Assembly: GCA_021234155.1 (NCBI GenBank)
Contig: JAJEKV010000010.1
Span: forward strand, 16,750,275 to 16,814,274
Direction: 5' to 3'
From: Isoetes taiwanensis
Taxonomy: Eukaryota; Streptophyta; Lycopodiopsida; Isoetales; Isoetaceae
DNA: 64,000 nt
Shown piece after piece: positions 35,601-47,879 of the stretch (its first letter is position 1; each line of letters starts with the position of its first letter). The translations under genes and the position numbers were made by a program. Below the pieces are notes generated by a model that was not told the origin of the DNA, did not search any database, and saw only the letters and a program-made list of their open reading frames with translations.

Positions 35601-37000
35601 GGGTCATGAGCCATGTATCAATAGTGATGCCTATTGGACATGGACTATGGATTGCTTTCATTTAACCAATCCATTAGATCCCATGGTAATATTGAGATAT
35701 TGATGTTCATTCATCCAGCATCAAAGGACTGTTCGTATTCCATTATTTATTTTGCCGACATATGGGATATAAATGATCTCCGTTAAAAGGCTTCTAATTC
35801 AACTCATGTTCTCGATAACGTATTGTGGTAATTGATTTCCTTTGTGTTATACGTATTTGCGGATCTGAACAATTGCAGACGGATCAATAGCTATCTTAGT
35901 ATGTGTATATATGATACTTTACGTATGAAGATTGGTTAGGTCTGTATGGTTACTTTAGATTGCGGCGAAGGGTGATAATGATGGAATATGAAGATTCGAA
36001 TATCATGGCCAACAAATATGAGGGATAAATAATCGGCAGTAGATCTATAATGCACCGCCACGAAAATTTTTCCCAATATATGAACAGTTTTGTCCAAAGA
36101 GATCTAAGAGATTTCAGATGGGACTATATATTTAGTGTCATTCTCAATTACCACGGTATTCAACCCTAATGATTGAAGAGGATTCCAAGTCCATTTCGAT
36201 AAAATTACTGGGGCTTCCTTGGCGCCATTTCACTGCAAAAGCAAAATAAATGCATGAACTAAAGGCCTTTAAAATAAATTCTAAGGTTTCGAACGTAAAA
36301 GGTTTACTCGGTAAATCATCTAATCTCATCTGGATGAAGTTACTTCCTGAAGGTTTCAATAATTGAAGTCTTTTGATCTCTTAGTTCAAGTCTTGTATTC
36401 TACCATTTTCATCAAGTACGTCCGAAATTTTCCGGAATGGTATTTTCAGTATTATCCCCATTATTTAAGGTTCATAGATACACCTGATGTACCCTTGAGT
36501 AGTATGAAAGTCTGCCATGATTCATCTTCATCCTCATTATTCAAATCTGTTATTATACTTGAGGAAGAATAAGAGAATCACCATGAGTGATTCCGTCCCA
36601 TCCGAATAGTTTAAACAAACCCGACACTCCAGCGAACACAATTGTCCTTTTCTCCTCATAGTATTTCCACCGCCAGATCACCATGCTGAAGAGCTTCAGA
36701 TTAGAAAGGCTTTTGATCCAGAACCCCATACTATAAACTTCATTTAATCATAAGGTAAGTGCTGTTCAGAATTTCGAAAACAATTCTTGAGGGTTTAATT
36801 CCCACGTTGATGAGTAGACGCGGGTCACTATTCCCATTTTTTTTATATTAACCTTTCGCTGTGAACGCTACAGGGTTCCTTCTGACCATAAAATCAACTC
36901 TGGAACTATTTCATCATAAAACAATAATTATTAAACGGAAGTGCCATTCCTTTGAAGGCCAAAATGGAAGAAAGACATTGCCATCAATTCCCATTTTATT
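32642..37000. other. Mostly unrecognised decayed sequence
   Basis: Stops are dense on both strands. Small repeats are present: gaatgaatgccattatcaa at 33083 recurs imperfectly at 33165. A minus-strand frame at 36144-36359 (71 codons) contains PSKPFTFETLEFILKAFSSC and looks coding-like, but I cannot assign it. Nothing firmer is supported. Confidence 0.35.
33497..33615. repeat. Three short tandem copies (about 41-45 bp)
   Basis: The phrase aatgctagagctt appears at 33508, 33554 and 33593, each preceded by a form of attgaccaa or attgaacca. The unit is about 40-45 bp. Confidence 0.75.
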
Positions 37001-37199
37001 CTTCAACCAATGATGCAACCATTTCAATGCCTTTCGACTTCACATCTGCCAGCTTTGACAAACCTGGTGGTTCTACGTGGAAGCGCCTCCCGCCGCTATG
37101 ATTCCCAAACCGCCTCTCAATACGGAGTTCCAGCTGCGCAGCAAACGTATCACATCTGCCGACATACCGCGAAGCCATCCACGTGCCCTACTAAAGGCG

Positions 37200-37535
37200 C
37201 ATGCTACTGTTTTATTTGGGTTTTTTTTTTTGGGCAAAGGCCATTCATGTGTTTGGCCTGTAGGATGGGCATATCTTTGGAACCCAAAGAAGAATCTTGC
37301 GGTCGACCTCAATGCCACAAAATTGTGATGTGCAAATTAAATTGGAGGATTCTTAGGAGGACAAAATGAGACCTCAAATTGCCTGTAATGTGTATCTTAT
37401 ATACCATTTCTAAGCATTGCCTCAACAATTTCAATGGTAGCAGGCTGTTGAACCATTTCAGGAATCTCAAATTTGTAATAAGATGCTATTATTAAAATAG
37501 GTATAATACCTTAAAGCATTTGTAACAAAGATCAC
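37200..37535. repeat. Duplicated block, copy 1, 3' of the O-methyltransferase
   Basis: About 330 bp repeated in the same orientation at 50165-50515, with high identity from 37280 to 37510. It starts 54 bases beyond the stop of the O-methyltransferase, which is read toward it. The minus strand has a frame ending PEMVQQPATIEIVEAM and then a stop near 37417. This could be the 3' end of an unknown gene or 3' UTR. Copy 2 has a frameshift in the same frame. Confidence 0.75.
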
Positions 37536-37588
37536 GATTTATTTTGCAACAACATCAAGGTTCTTGGTTCTTCTTCTTCCATGAAGTA

Positions 37589-38785
37589 TTACAACTTGAA
37601 TGCTTCAACGATAGAAAGCAAGCTAGGAATTTTGTATATTTTGATAGAGGAGAATCCTGTTTTGTTGAGTAGAATGCACCATTCTTCTTTTGTCCTTTCT
37701 TTCCCTGTTGTCTGAACCATCATGTACAAATCAAAAGGAATAGATGCACAGTTGGAGTCTCGAAAAATCATATCAACTATTATAACCTTGCCCCCCTTAG
37801 GTAGCGCATTGTGACAATTCCTCAAAATTAAGTGGCACCGCTCATCATCATAATCATGTAAGATCCACTATAAGCTAGTAAGTTGTTTGTAAATAGCACA
37901 CATGATAACACACGAAATAAGTATCTTCTGCATACCTTCAACATGATGGCATCTGCATATGGTATACTTCTAAACATGTCACCTTCAATATGCTCCACAC
38001 CTTCATAAGATAGCCGAAATTGCATTAGTTACATGATCGATTGGGAAGGTTTGGAATAAGACAAAACCTGCTAATTTTGGTGAACAAGATACCACATGGG
38101 CCAAATCAAAGTTAATGCCCCTAATGTATGGAAAAGCCTCAACTATTCGCGAGATGTTCCTTCCTAGGCCGCCTCCAACATCAACCAAGACTTTGACATC
38201 TTTGAAACCATCATAGTACTTGAGGATGTCGTTGATTACACTTTCGCTCCCAGCAACCATAGCATCATTCAACATCTCGTTAAATGAGGGGTTTTCTGAA
38301 GCATAATCAAATATAGTTTGTCCATTAGCTTTATGAAAACCATCGCAATCTTCCAATATGCATTGGCTCATATGATGGGAGGGGGCTAGCATTGTTTTAT
38401 GAAGTGTAAACATTGCAAGTGGAGAAAGGCAAGCAGGGTTATTTTTCTTCACAAGCCAACTAGATGCTTTTGTAAGGCCATATGTCAATTCTTCTCCATT
38501 TTTTGTTTGGCTAAAGATGTTATGATGAACAAGAAATCTCATCAATCTAAATAAGCGATCTTTGTTAAGGGCATGGCTTGGAAGCTCTTGGTAAATCTGG
38601 TCCAAGGTGCATCCATCTTCCATAGCTAAGATATCAGGAATTTGAAGCTCAATTGCAGCCTTCAAAGCCATGGGCAGAACCAATGCAAATATAGCATCCC
38701 ACAATTGAAAGAGACCTTGCAACTCATCATCAGCATTATTTTCAGGAAGTGATGAAGGGAATGAAATTTCCATAGCAGGGGACAT
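37589..38785 (-). CDS. Caffeic acid O-methyltransferase-like enzyme, three exons
   Basis: SAM-dependent O-methyltransferase of the plant COMT family, which methylates phenolic hydroxyls in lignin, flavonoid or related pathways in the cytosol; the substrate cannot be told from sequence. Exons on the minus strand: 38785-38068, 38000-37936, 37867-37589. Introns of 67 and 68 bp have GT-AG ends and restore one frame of 1062 bases, 353 residues, normal for the family. A dimerisation region (about 20-110) is followed by the SAM loop LVDVGGGLGRNIS (200-212), Asp227, GVEHIEGDMF (240-249) and catalytic His265 in ILHDYDDE. The likely start is MSPAMEI at 38785; an in-frame ATG 13 codons upstream (38824) is less likely. 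No lesion is seen. Multiple COMT-like genes are usual in plants, so orthology is open. Confidence 0.92.
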
Positions 38786-38860
38786 TGGAAAACTAAGCTT
38801 TTCTATTCTGCAAATACATAGCAAGTTGCTTCTTCTATTATAGGCACAGATGTTTGGTTA

Positions 38861-38870
38861 TTTTATATCA
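38861..38870 (-). promoter_or_regulatory. TATA-like box of the O-methyltransferase
   Basis: The minus strand reads tgatataaaa about 75 bases upstream of the chosen start codon. That distance would place transcription start near 38830 and leave a short 5' UTR. It favours the ATG at 38785 over 38824. Confidence 0.4.
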
Positions 38871-39620
38871 AAGGCCTTGCACTTATTTTCTTCCCCTTTC
38901 TGGCAGTGATCCGTATTGGAATCATTCTTTGCTGTAATTTCTACAAAAAGAAAGCCGAGTTTTGCTTTAAAGATTCGTCTTTATCTTGAAAAAAGCTACT
39001 GCCTAGCTTTGTAAGGCTTAGCCCCTGATCTGTGCAGCAACCTTATGTATTTAGGCTATGTGCATGTGCAGCCTCATTTGCAGTCATTTTCAGAAATGAA
39101 TAAGTGAAGGAGATTTGCAGCCTTATTTGCATCCTTCTACTTGCCAGTTCATGCATCCTGTGGCACAGATTGCTGATTTCAGGCTCCTTTTTTACACCTA
39201 ATAAATTCGTGAAATTCAAGTTGGCCCAGTCCTTGATCTGTGCAGCAGCCTTGTGTATTTACATTGTGTTTGCAGCCTTATGTACTTATCAGAATCGCTT
39301 TCGCGGGGCGATCCAATCCAAATGATTCTGTAGGTAGCCCATTGGTTATTCACATGATTCTTCCAACACATACTTTTGAACGAAACTACATTTGCATTGA
39401 AAACCAAACTACATTGAAAACCAAACTACAAGATCTTGCTTGGAATAGTGGCTATACTGCACCAAATACTTGATTGATTTGTTCTTAGCAAGAGTCTTAA
39501 TGCTTCGAATTCAATTGCCCAGGCCATGGAACTGTTGAACACATCATAGGGCTTTTGGCATTTGTTTGTAGCACTTGCTTTGTCCATAAATGCTTCTGCA
39601 AGCACTAAACCTCGGCATTT
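38871..39620. other. Upstream region of the O-methyltransferase, with short repeats
   Basis: A roughly 60-bp phrase including gatctgtgcagcaacctta (39027) recurs as gatctgtgcagcagccttg (39234), period about 206. A third shorter relative, gcagccttatttgcatcc, lies at 39117. No gene seen. Confidence 0.5.
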
Positions 39621-39975
39621 TATGCTCACCAAGTGATTTCTGCAATATGATAGGCAATTTTGGCAGAGGCTACCTAGTCTATCATGCTCGTTTTTCTCAT
39701 ATTCGTGATACAAGCCTATTCTAGCCAAAGCATGTTGAAAGAAACCTCGGCCTATTCTAGCCAAAGCATGTTGAAAGAAACCTATTCATTTCATATCCTT
39801 CCGTCCTTCTAAGCAACCGTTTGTTGTGATTGTAGATCTTCCAAATGATGGACATATACATTTTCAATGACAAATTATCTATATGCTCACCAAGTGATTT
39901 CTGCAATATGATGGCAATTTTGGCAGAGGCTACCTAGTTTATCATGCTCGTTTTTCTCATATTCGTGATACAAGC
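39621..39975. repeat. 95-bp direct repeat plus a 36-bp tandem pair
   Basis: The 95-bp segment 39621-39715 (tgctcaccaagtgatttct onward) recurs at 39882-39975 with two differences. Between them, cctattctagccaaagcatg is repeated in tandem at 39715 and 39751 (period 36). The tandem pair starts exactly where the first 95-bp copy ends. Confidence 0.85.
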
Positions 39976-41273
39976 TTAAAGCTTAGTAGTTAAAGCAAGT
40001 TGCACAAAGCAAGGAAAGAGTTTATAGTACAAAAGATATAGTCTAAATAGCAAAAGCTTGGGTTATATTGCATATCATGAATGGTATGGCTGCCATGAAT
40101 GGTATGTAGCCAAGCCCAAGCAGTGCCCCAATAGTAGCATAGAACCTAGAGGGCCAAGCCCAAGCTAGTGCATCAGTAGTAGCATGGAACCCAGAGTCTA
40201 GTCAGAGAGGGGAATGCCCAATGAGAAACTAGGGCTGGTTAAGGCAGACCTGATAAACTAGCTCTGCACCTTGAGTCTTACGTATATCAAAACATGACAT
40301 GGAGGTAAACTTGGGTACGGAAGACCTATAGATAAAATTATTGGGGAATGTTATCAATGACAGCAAGAGGTAGTGAAATCAAGGTAATGAAGTAGGAGCA
40401 CAAAGCACGCGAATGGATGGTTGGTAACATCCACCGAGTCTTGGATAACATTATAACAGAGAAGTTGGTAATATAAGAAGACGCATGGTTGCAAAGTGTT
40501 GGAGCAAGCGAGAAAGGCTAGGAAAGAGAACCCTGTCTCCATGTCATTAAGAGAGCACTGGCAGCTACCATAAGGTCACAACATCAAGGAGAGAGCTAGA
40601 TGGAGTGGATTGGCAGTGAGAAGCAGCCAACACAAGGTTTACTTATGCTTTACTAGAATTACTAGATTGTATTGGAAATATTACTTTTGGATCAGGAAAA
40701 CTTCCTTATATACTTGGCTTATTTAAAGCCCATAAGAATTTACTACCGCTGATAACGACATGATACATCAGATACGTAAATTGTCAAAAGTATCACAGCT
40801 TGTATTAAACTCCATCATGGAATTATGGCCGTAAATCTCCAAGGATTATGTGCTAATATTGCCACTTTGCTCGTGCGCATTAAATCTTAGCCGGATGGTG
40901 AACTCGCTTATGACGTGGCACTCTAAATTTACCTACTAAAATTGACGAAAGTTGTTTGTAGCCGATATTACAAAAATGCTATGAAAGCATTCCAATCGCT
41001 TGAGACGGGTATATGTCAAATTTCGTAATATATTGCTAATGCAAGATGGAAACATACATGAAACAAAAAAATAAAAAGTATGTACCCATGGATAAAAATC
41101 CAAGAATGGAAAGCCGAAAAGCAATGGTTCAAACCGGTTTCAAAGGGAAATGTTGGGAACTAATGAGTCAAAGCAGATTTATTAGTGCCAATTCATGGCT
41201 TTTAACTAATCGCCATGTAAAACTTTAAGTATTCCATCATCGGGCTTTTGCATGCAGCCCATGTTGGTGTAAC
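39976..41273. other. Non-coding, no gene supported
   Basis: A duplicated phrase, gccaagcccaagc, occurs at 40109 and 40153. No coding region with domain support is seen. Confidence 0.35.
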
Positions 41274-41520
41274 ATGTATTTAGTAATGGTCCGAGCTTAT
41301 GTTCATAAAAGAATTAGCCAAACAAGGGAAGATGGAAGAAATAAAGTTGTTCGCATTTGTTTTCCTCGATACATGGATGACTTGCTAGCAATCAACTCCG
41401 CCCTAATATCAAGAAATTTAACCACATTGAATGATGGTGGAAAAACAAGGACTGCGAAATATATGACTTGAGTTTTGGGTATTAAAGAAGAAACTACATA
41501 ATCGGAAATAGGTCCGTGAT
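41274..41520 (+). pseudogene. Possible Copia reverse-transcriptase trace
   Basis: The frame includes RYMDDLLAINSALISRNL near 41370-41425, resembling the Copia YVDD catalytic loop and following helix; LGIKEE follows in the same frame after one stop at 41469-41471. No neighbouring Copia motif is secure, so this is only a trace. A basic stretch at 42718-42800 could be a gag remnant of the same element. Confidence 0.25.
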
Positions 41521-44500
41521 GACACTTTGGGGAGTAAAGTTTTCAACTTTTAAACATGATAATAAAGATATTTGGATGTTAATGGGCATTTTCTAAACTA
41601 CTAAATAATGCATAAGAGGGAGGCCCTTCCTTCAAAGCCATGAAATATGTGCATGCATGCGCCAGTAAAAAGCTATATTTCCAAGCCGAAATGTGTCATT
41701 CTGGTCTCACACGCTTATGTGCACGAAACTCTTGTCCAATTGGCGTCAAGAAGGACACTTAAGGAACTAATGGCGTACTTTTGTTAACAACCAGTTTGAC
41801 AAGCCGTGAATCAAGAGGAGAGTATGCAACACATTAGGAATGGGGAATTTCCTGTCTAAGTTTGACACCAACACATTGGTGCATCTACTTTGATACCAAG
41901 GTATGTTTTCAATAATGCACCAAAAGCAAAATAGTGATGACTACCTATGGTTTTTCTTAAAAAATAAATTACTAACTATAGGGTTATGGTTTAGGCCCCC
42001 ATCAGAACAAGTAGGTATCCACCCTTTAGTTACAGCTTCTGCATAATAGAGATGCAGTGGGTCTAGCATATAATCCTTACCGTGGAAGGAGTGCAGGATT
42101 TTTTATGTAAGTATTAACTGGTGTACACTTTAAGCATGTTGAATGCATGGTAAAAGTTGGGCTTATAGTAAGGGCAACTCTTCTTCCTTTCTCTTTGGAT
42201 AAAATAAATTGCGGTGGATTATAATGGGGAATCACTTAAGCATGGTAATGCATAGAAAAAGTTAGGCTTCAAATGGGTTTTGGAAGCTATAGAAAAATTC
42301 TTTAAAGGCCCCCTTCTTTGGCTCATCAAGTAGGATTGTAATGGGTTGCACCTAAAACATGCGTGTAGCGGCATGGAAAAGGTTGCTTAAGACTAGCTAT
42401 TGAAGTTAGAAAATATAAAAAATCTCTTTTTCCCGAAGAAAACATAAAAGTACGTTACCTTTAGGTAAAGTAATAGCCTAATTTTAGTTAAGGCAAAATT
42501 TTACCTGGATTTCTCCGGTGACGATCTCGATCACTCCCCGGATAGTCGGGCAATCACAGTACCTAACTGACCTTACCTAATTTTCGGTGAATACTGCACT
42601 CCATCCAATCAATGGGTTACCTTCGTGACGAGTATCAGAGAGGATAACTCGTAAGAAGAGCATTTTGTCAAACCGATAGTGAATGCGATTGGTGCAAAAC
42701 ATCTATTGAGTTCGAACCTAAGCATGGATGGGGACGCTTCCGAGGTAGAGGCTTTGATGCTAAACGGGATTTAGTGAAGGAAATGACGCGGCTATGGCGG
42801 AAAAAAGAAGAGGTGGTTTTTCCAAAAGCAAACCGGGTTACCATGGCGCTTATGCTAATATCAACAATATGTCCCCGAGACACAATTTGAGGATGAAGTT
42901 GTGGACTCGAGTAATGAGGGAAATCCAGTAATAATCGCCATTGTCTTTTTGATATATAAAGATAAAGCTTACGGTGTTAGGGATAAGAATTTCATAATGA
43001 ACCAAGATGGCAGATGCTCCATTTCGATAAGAATACAGTTTAAGGAAAAGTTAAAAAGACCATAATCGATAAGCTAAAATCCTCTATTCTTTATTTGTCG
43101 TAACAGTAATATTTAGTTCCATTTTGCAAATATCTTGGGATCTATATTGAGGAGACTATAAAACGCCATACCTATTAGATCTTAGGTATGATATAAGCTA
43201 AAACCGGCTTTTATTACTAATAAGAACAAGCAGGTCAATATCTCAACATAAGATTATGCTGTGTACAATACATCATAACAACATCCTGATGGTAAAAGCA
43301 AGCAACATTTCCTTCCGTTTATTGTGTTGATTTATGTTATCTAAGTTGGTCACTGCTATTTCAATCAAGAGCAAAAGGCACGATGGGTGAAGGCGAAGAC
43401 AAGCATCACCTTAATGTACCTTTGGCCCTTGCTAATTTAATACCATTCTTATGCTAACTCCGCATTGATTGGGTCAAGTAGTATCGCGGTATTCTTTTCT
43501 CCCATCGCGGCTACTTTTACTGCTATGGTGTGTTCTAGCTAAAGGTTGCATGGATCAAACAAATGAAAGCTTAGAAGAATCAAGAAAAATGATCAAGAGT
43601 GATGTCTTGATAGTTTTATGAGCATAAGCGCCAGGATACCTCTATTGTGAAGCAAAACCTTCGCTTTGGTTTTATGGTTTAAGCATAAATAATAGATATA
43701 TCGCTTTATGTGATGAAAAATAGCCATGATGTTTTTCCAAAGGTCGCAAATACAGTACTCCCCGCCTCTCTTCAAGCATGTTTTGCATGTTAAACAATAA
43801 TAAACTACGCGATAGATATTTCTGGACCGAAAATAATATGGATTAAAGAATATTTTTGAAAATCCTAAAAAAAGGATGATTTTGCAAAAGAATGAAAATG
43901 AAGCGCATGAATGGAACTCATGTATCGGTTTAAGGCAAGACAATACGATATATTATTATGAAACGACAATTTTATTGTTAACTTAATGTAATGGTATTGA
44001 TCAATATAATGACATATTGTACATGATAATCCACATGTAATGGAAAAATTCCCGTATTCTAGCGAACACCTGACCGGCTGATAGTTGGAAATTATGGAAG
44101 CATGACCATGTAAATAATACATGGGTAATTTTAACGCCAAAGACGCACTACTAGGGCGTGATATTGAGGCCAAGGCTTTAAGATTGGTGGAAAAACAAAA
44201 ACAATGGACTTTACTCGATAGGTATCCCAAATGCAACAAAGTTTGCTACGTGAATAGGTGGTTAAAATAAATACCATGATCTCGCCTCATATTTAAAATT
44301 GCGAAAACATTAAGCATAAAAGGATCAATTATCTACATCAGAAATGCCGGGCCGATAAGATAACCCAAAAGTGGTTTAAAGAGTAGATGTGGCATGTGCA
44401 TGCAGGACTCCAAGATGCGTTCATGCATGATAATGCATGACCATGTAAAGAATGCAAGAAAAAATATTCCACATCCGGATTTTTAGAAACGGTCTAATGG

Positions 44501-44700
44501 ACAAATTGCTATCGAGTACTCTAGTTTGTAATCGGGATACCTAGCTTTGTAGGTGCATGGAAGTTCATGACCATCGATCACTTTGAATAAAAAGTATACT
44601 GGATAATCGCGAATGTTATTCTTTGGAATAAAAGTATCGCAATGTTTAAAGTAATGTTACTTTGTACCATAGTCCGGATGCATTGTTCCTTTTAGTTTGT
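41521..44700. other. Decayed repeat sequence, no gene supported
   Basis: Imperfect repeats of the phrase aatgcatggtaaaagttggg occur near 42140, 42247 and 42372, spacing about 100-125 bases. Stops are dense on both strands. No family could be assigned. Confidence 0.35.
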
Positions 44701-44774
44701 CTAACCTGACAGGCCAAAAGATAAGGCCGCTGGAGGATTGACCAAGATAGCTTGAACTCAGTAGGGTCAAGGTC

Positions 44775-47128
44775 TGCGGTAGTTGTTTCCTGCTTTTATT
44801 ATGAGCGTAAACAAGAAGATATCTCTAATTGCCTACTCGCGACAAAGAGAATATTCAATTTGGCAGTATATTGCGAGATGCATCGTGTCATTACCATGGA
44901 TGCTCCATCTTACATGCTATTTGTGGACAAGTTACACATCACAAAGGTATGTTATATTCAATTCCTTGATACGTTCCTTGACAAGTTACACATTACGCTG
45001 CTCTCAACTTCAACGTGATATTTTGTTAAAAGGTTCAATTGGCTATATTATTGCAAAAAGAGATGTGCCAAAGCAATTCTATAAAGCAAAATGTTACTTT
45101 TGTGGTGTCACTTAAAAGTTCCTTCCATGGAAGCTTGCATGTTAGCCATATATGGCATTTCAGCCTTTTCTTAATTTTGCATGCAATATACCTTTTAAAC
45201 CTTTGTACCTTTGCTGGCTCCATGAAGCCATTACGGTTTTTCAAGAAAATGTGCATAAACTCTACGGAATTTCACCAGAACATAACAAAAGGGCAAATAT
45301 GCCCCAAGCTTTTGGATTTCATTTCGTCGCATATGGCTGATAAAGCGTACCGGGCTATGTGCAAACAACAAGTGCTAAGTTCTTGCACTTCACCGCTCTA
45401 TGCCTTGCCATTACCATTCCGTGATCCTCTATTTCACTCCTCTATGGTGTTCATAAAATAGCCGCTGCAAATGCCGTTGTTGGTGTCAAAGCAAAGAGTT
45501 TATTCTCATTGCATTTTGCAACGGCCTAACTCGGTATATATTCTTCTACAAAGTATGTTGTGCCTTACTTCAGGAAGAATGGCCGATGCTACATCCAAGT
45601 GGAGCATTTTGAGTAAGGGATTCAGATTCAAGATGTGATTTTTATTAAAGTACCTAACTTACAAATTAACAACGCAGCTTCTCAGAAGGTCACTTTATCT
45701 ATTTTACATCATGATCATATTGGTTTCCATAATTCAGCTTCTTTATTTTGAAGAAAGCTTCGATTTATCTCTAACAAACAAGGTTCTATTCTTCTTCACT
45801 TGAACCGCCGTGAGACTTTACAAATCTTAGAATAAAAAGATATACTAAAGGGTATCATTTATCTTGTTTCTTGTATCTATTCTATTCTATTCTATTCTTA
45901 GCATTATATGAAGTGCATAATTTCGTATATCATTTGATGGGCAGATTTGTTCAACATAATGCTGCATTGCAACATGTGGTTTATCATGAGAAAATATGTT
46001 TCTAGAAGTAAATGTTTAGGTTGTCGCTTGGTGCACGCGTAACCATACTCATATGGACTTTTGATGTATGGTAGAACATATATAGCATCATCTCAGCATA
46101 ATTTGTTTCGTGATAAAGTGAGTTGCATTGTGCAAAGTCAGATTCTATATGGTGGCTTTACATTCTGATCTAGAAAACTACATGTTGCAATGTCTTTGAA
46201 ATTTTAGATACACTCACTTTATGTTTGGATAATCTCAACATTTGAATATTGATGTTGTGAGTGCTTATATTTTGAACAAGAGCAATTTTGATGTGGGTGA
46301 TAAACCTGCGGGGTTCCATAGCTTACCCTCGTTGCCCTCTCTATTGTTACCCTTTTAGCTAACATTTGTCCGCTGGCCGCAGTAACCTGACTCCACCTCC
46401 TTGCTTTTGTTCTCAGATATGATGGTGTTACCATTTGTGACTTATATGTTATTATGATTTCAAGATCCGGTGATAAGTTGTTTAGATCAGATAATTACAT
46501 GTCTTGGCCAACGTATAAAGAATGAATTTATTCCAAGATATTCTGGCCTTTAATGCGGCAATATTTATTTACTCCACTCATGGCTACACATTTAAGCATT
46601 GTTTGAATTACCAAATTTTAAGTGCGTTGAATGTCAAGCAGTTACAAACTAGACTTTCATTTTCAAGCATACAAAGAAGGAAGAAACTCAAGATGTTTCT
46701 TATTTTTGGTACCGTCTTTGCAGTGGGTCTTCCATAAAACAAAGGAGTATGTCTATATGAGACAAAAGTACACATGCCTTTTATCCACTTATGAGATTAT
46801 CAACCGCCTTATTATGGTTTGCATGAATATGTATTGATTCTTTGACATTAAGGATAATTTTACTTTACTTTGAAATTAAGGAATTATGGCTTTTAATTAT
46901 CAATTTATTTAAAGTTATATGAGATATCATGTCTATTTATTCTATTTTCCACTCATGAGTAAAGTTAATAATATCGCTTATGTTACTAATATGAATATTC
47001 AACATGTGATCAAGCCTAGCCTAAAAGAAAGGCACCTCGCTTTCTTTGGGGTTGCTAATTGGGTCTCAAGTGGTCTTTAAAGTCCATGGAAGGTAAAAGT
47101 CCGCTTGTACGTGATTTTAAAATGTTTT
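44775..47128 (+). repeat. 2.3-kb direct repeat, copy A
   Basis: Homologous along its length with 47880-50178 in the same orientation. Anchors include catggatgctccatctta (44897) against 47998, and tcatgatcatattggtttcc (45708) against 48821. Limits are estimated from where similarity starts (near a stretch ending ttattatgagc) and ends (near gattttaaaatgttt). No protein domain is recognised in the unit. The strand given is arbitrary. Two long direct repeats with a short centre could be LTRs of a non-autonomous element, or a tandem duplication. Confidence 0.8.
45876..45899. repeat. (TATTC)n insertion in copy A
   Basis: Copy A has a run of about four TATTC units between ttgtttct and tagcattatatg. 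The matching point in copy B (48970-48985) reads ttgtttctagcattatatg with no repeat. The insertion therefore post-dates the duplication, or was lost from copy B. Confidence 0.85.
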
Positions 47129-47879
47129 ATTTGATTTCTCAGCTCTCGGTTATACCGTGGACCTCGACTTGATCTACATTTTGTGTGACTTAAAGCTTTG
47201 CAATATCTATTCTTCAACTTTACATGTGTATTATATGTGACATAGGAAAAAGAAACGAAACTTGCCGCACTGTGCATGAAAAAGACATTAACATATATTT
47301 GCTTATGGGGAAATACTCTTGACCACCAGCGGAAAACAGATGCCACTTGAGGATATTGAAGGTGAACTTATAATGACTCATGCAAGTCCATTTTCTAAAT
47401 CTCGGCATCTATTTGTTTGAATTACCACCTATCTTGGTTTTTCTCGCAATCGGGTTCCCTGCAGGGCACCGCTGAAAAAATCTTCCAAATTAATACATGG
47501 GCGTATTTCAAGCCATTTGGCCATTCTCAATTTATCAAGGCATTTTGCAAGATAATGTAATAAGGGAAGTCACATGCTGCAGATTCACACATGGAAATAC
47601 ACAATGATGATTTGCAAAATATCCAGCTCTAGTTGCGCAATACATGAAATGCTTGCTTTACCAAAAAGAAAAAAGACAAATAATATCACATTGAGTACGT
47701 TGCACCTCATTGATGGTAAACTTTGTAAGTACTAGTTCTTCATTTTATTTTGAATATATACACATCAACGAGTAGAATAGCAATAGTGAGGGCCCCCGTG
47801 TTACAACAGGCCCTACTCCTTCTTGTTGTAATAGCATTCTAGATAGTTCTTTCTAGTTTGAATAATCAGGTGGCCCCCT
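47129..47879. other. 0.75-kb centre between the two 2.3-kb repeats
   Basis: Unique in the window. No primer-binding site of the usual tRNA-Met type follows copy A, and no gag or pol motif is visible. A small imperfect inverted arrangement, gggcccccgtgttacaac and aggccc, lies near 47795-47815. Confidence 0.4.
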
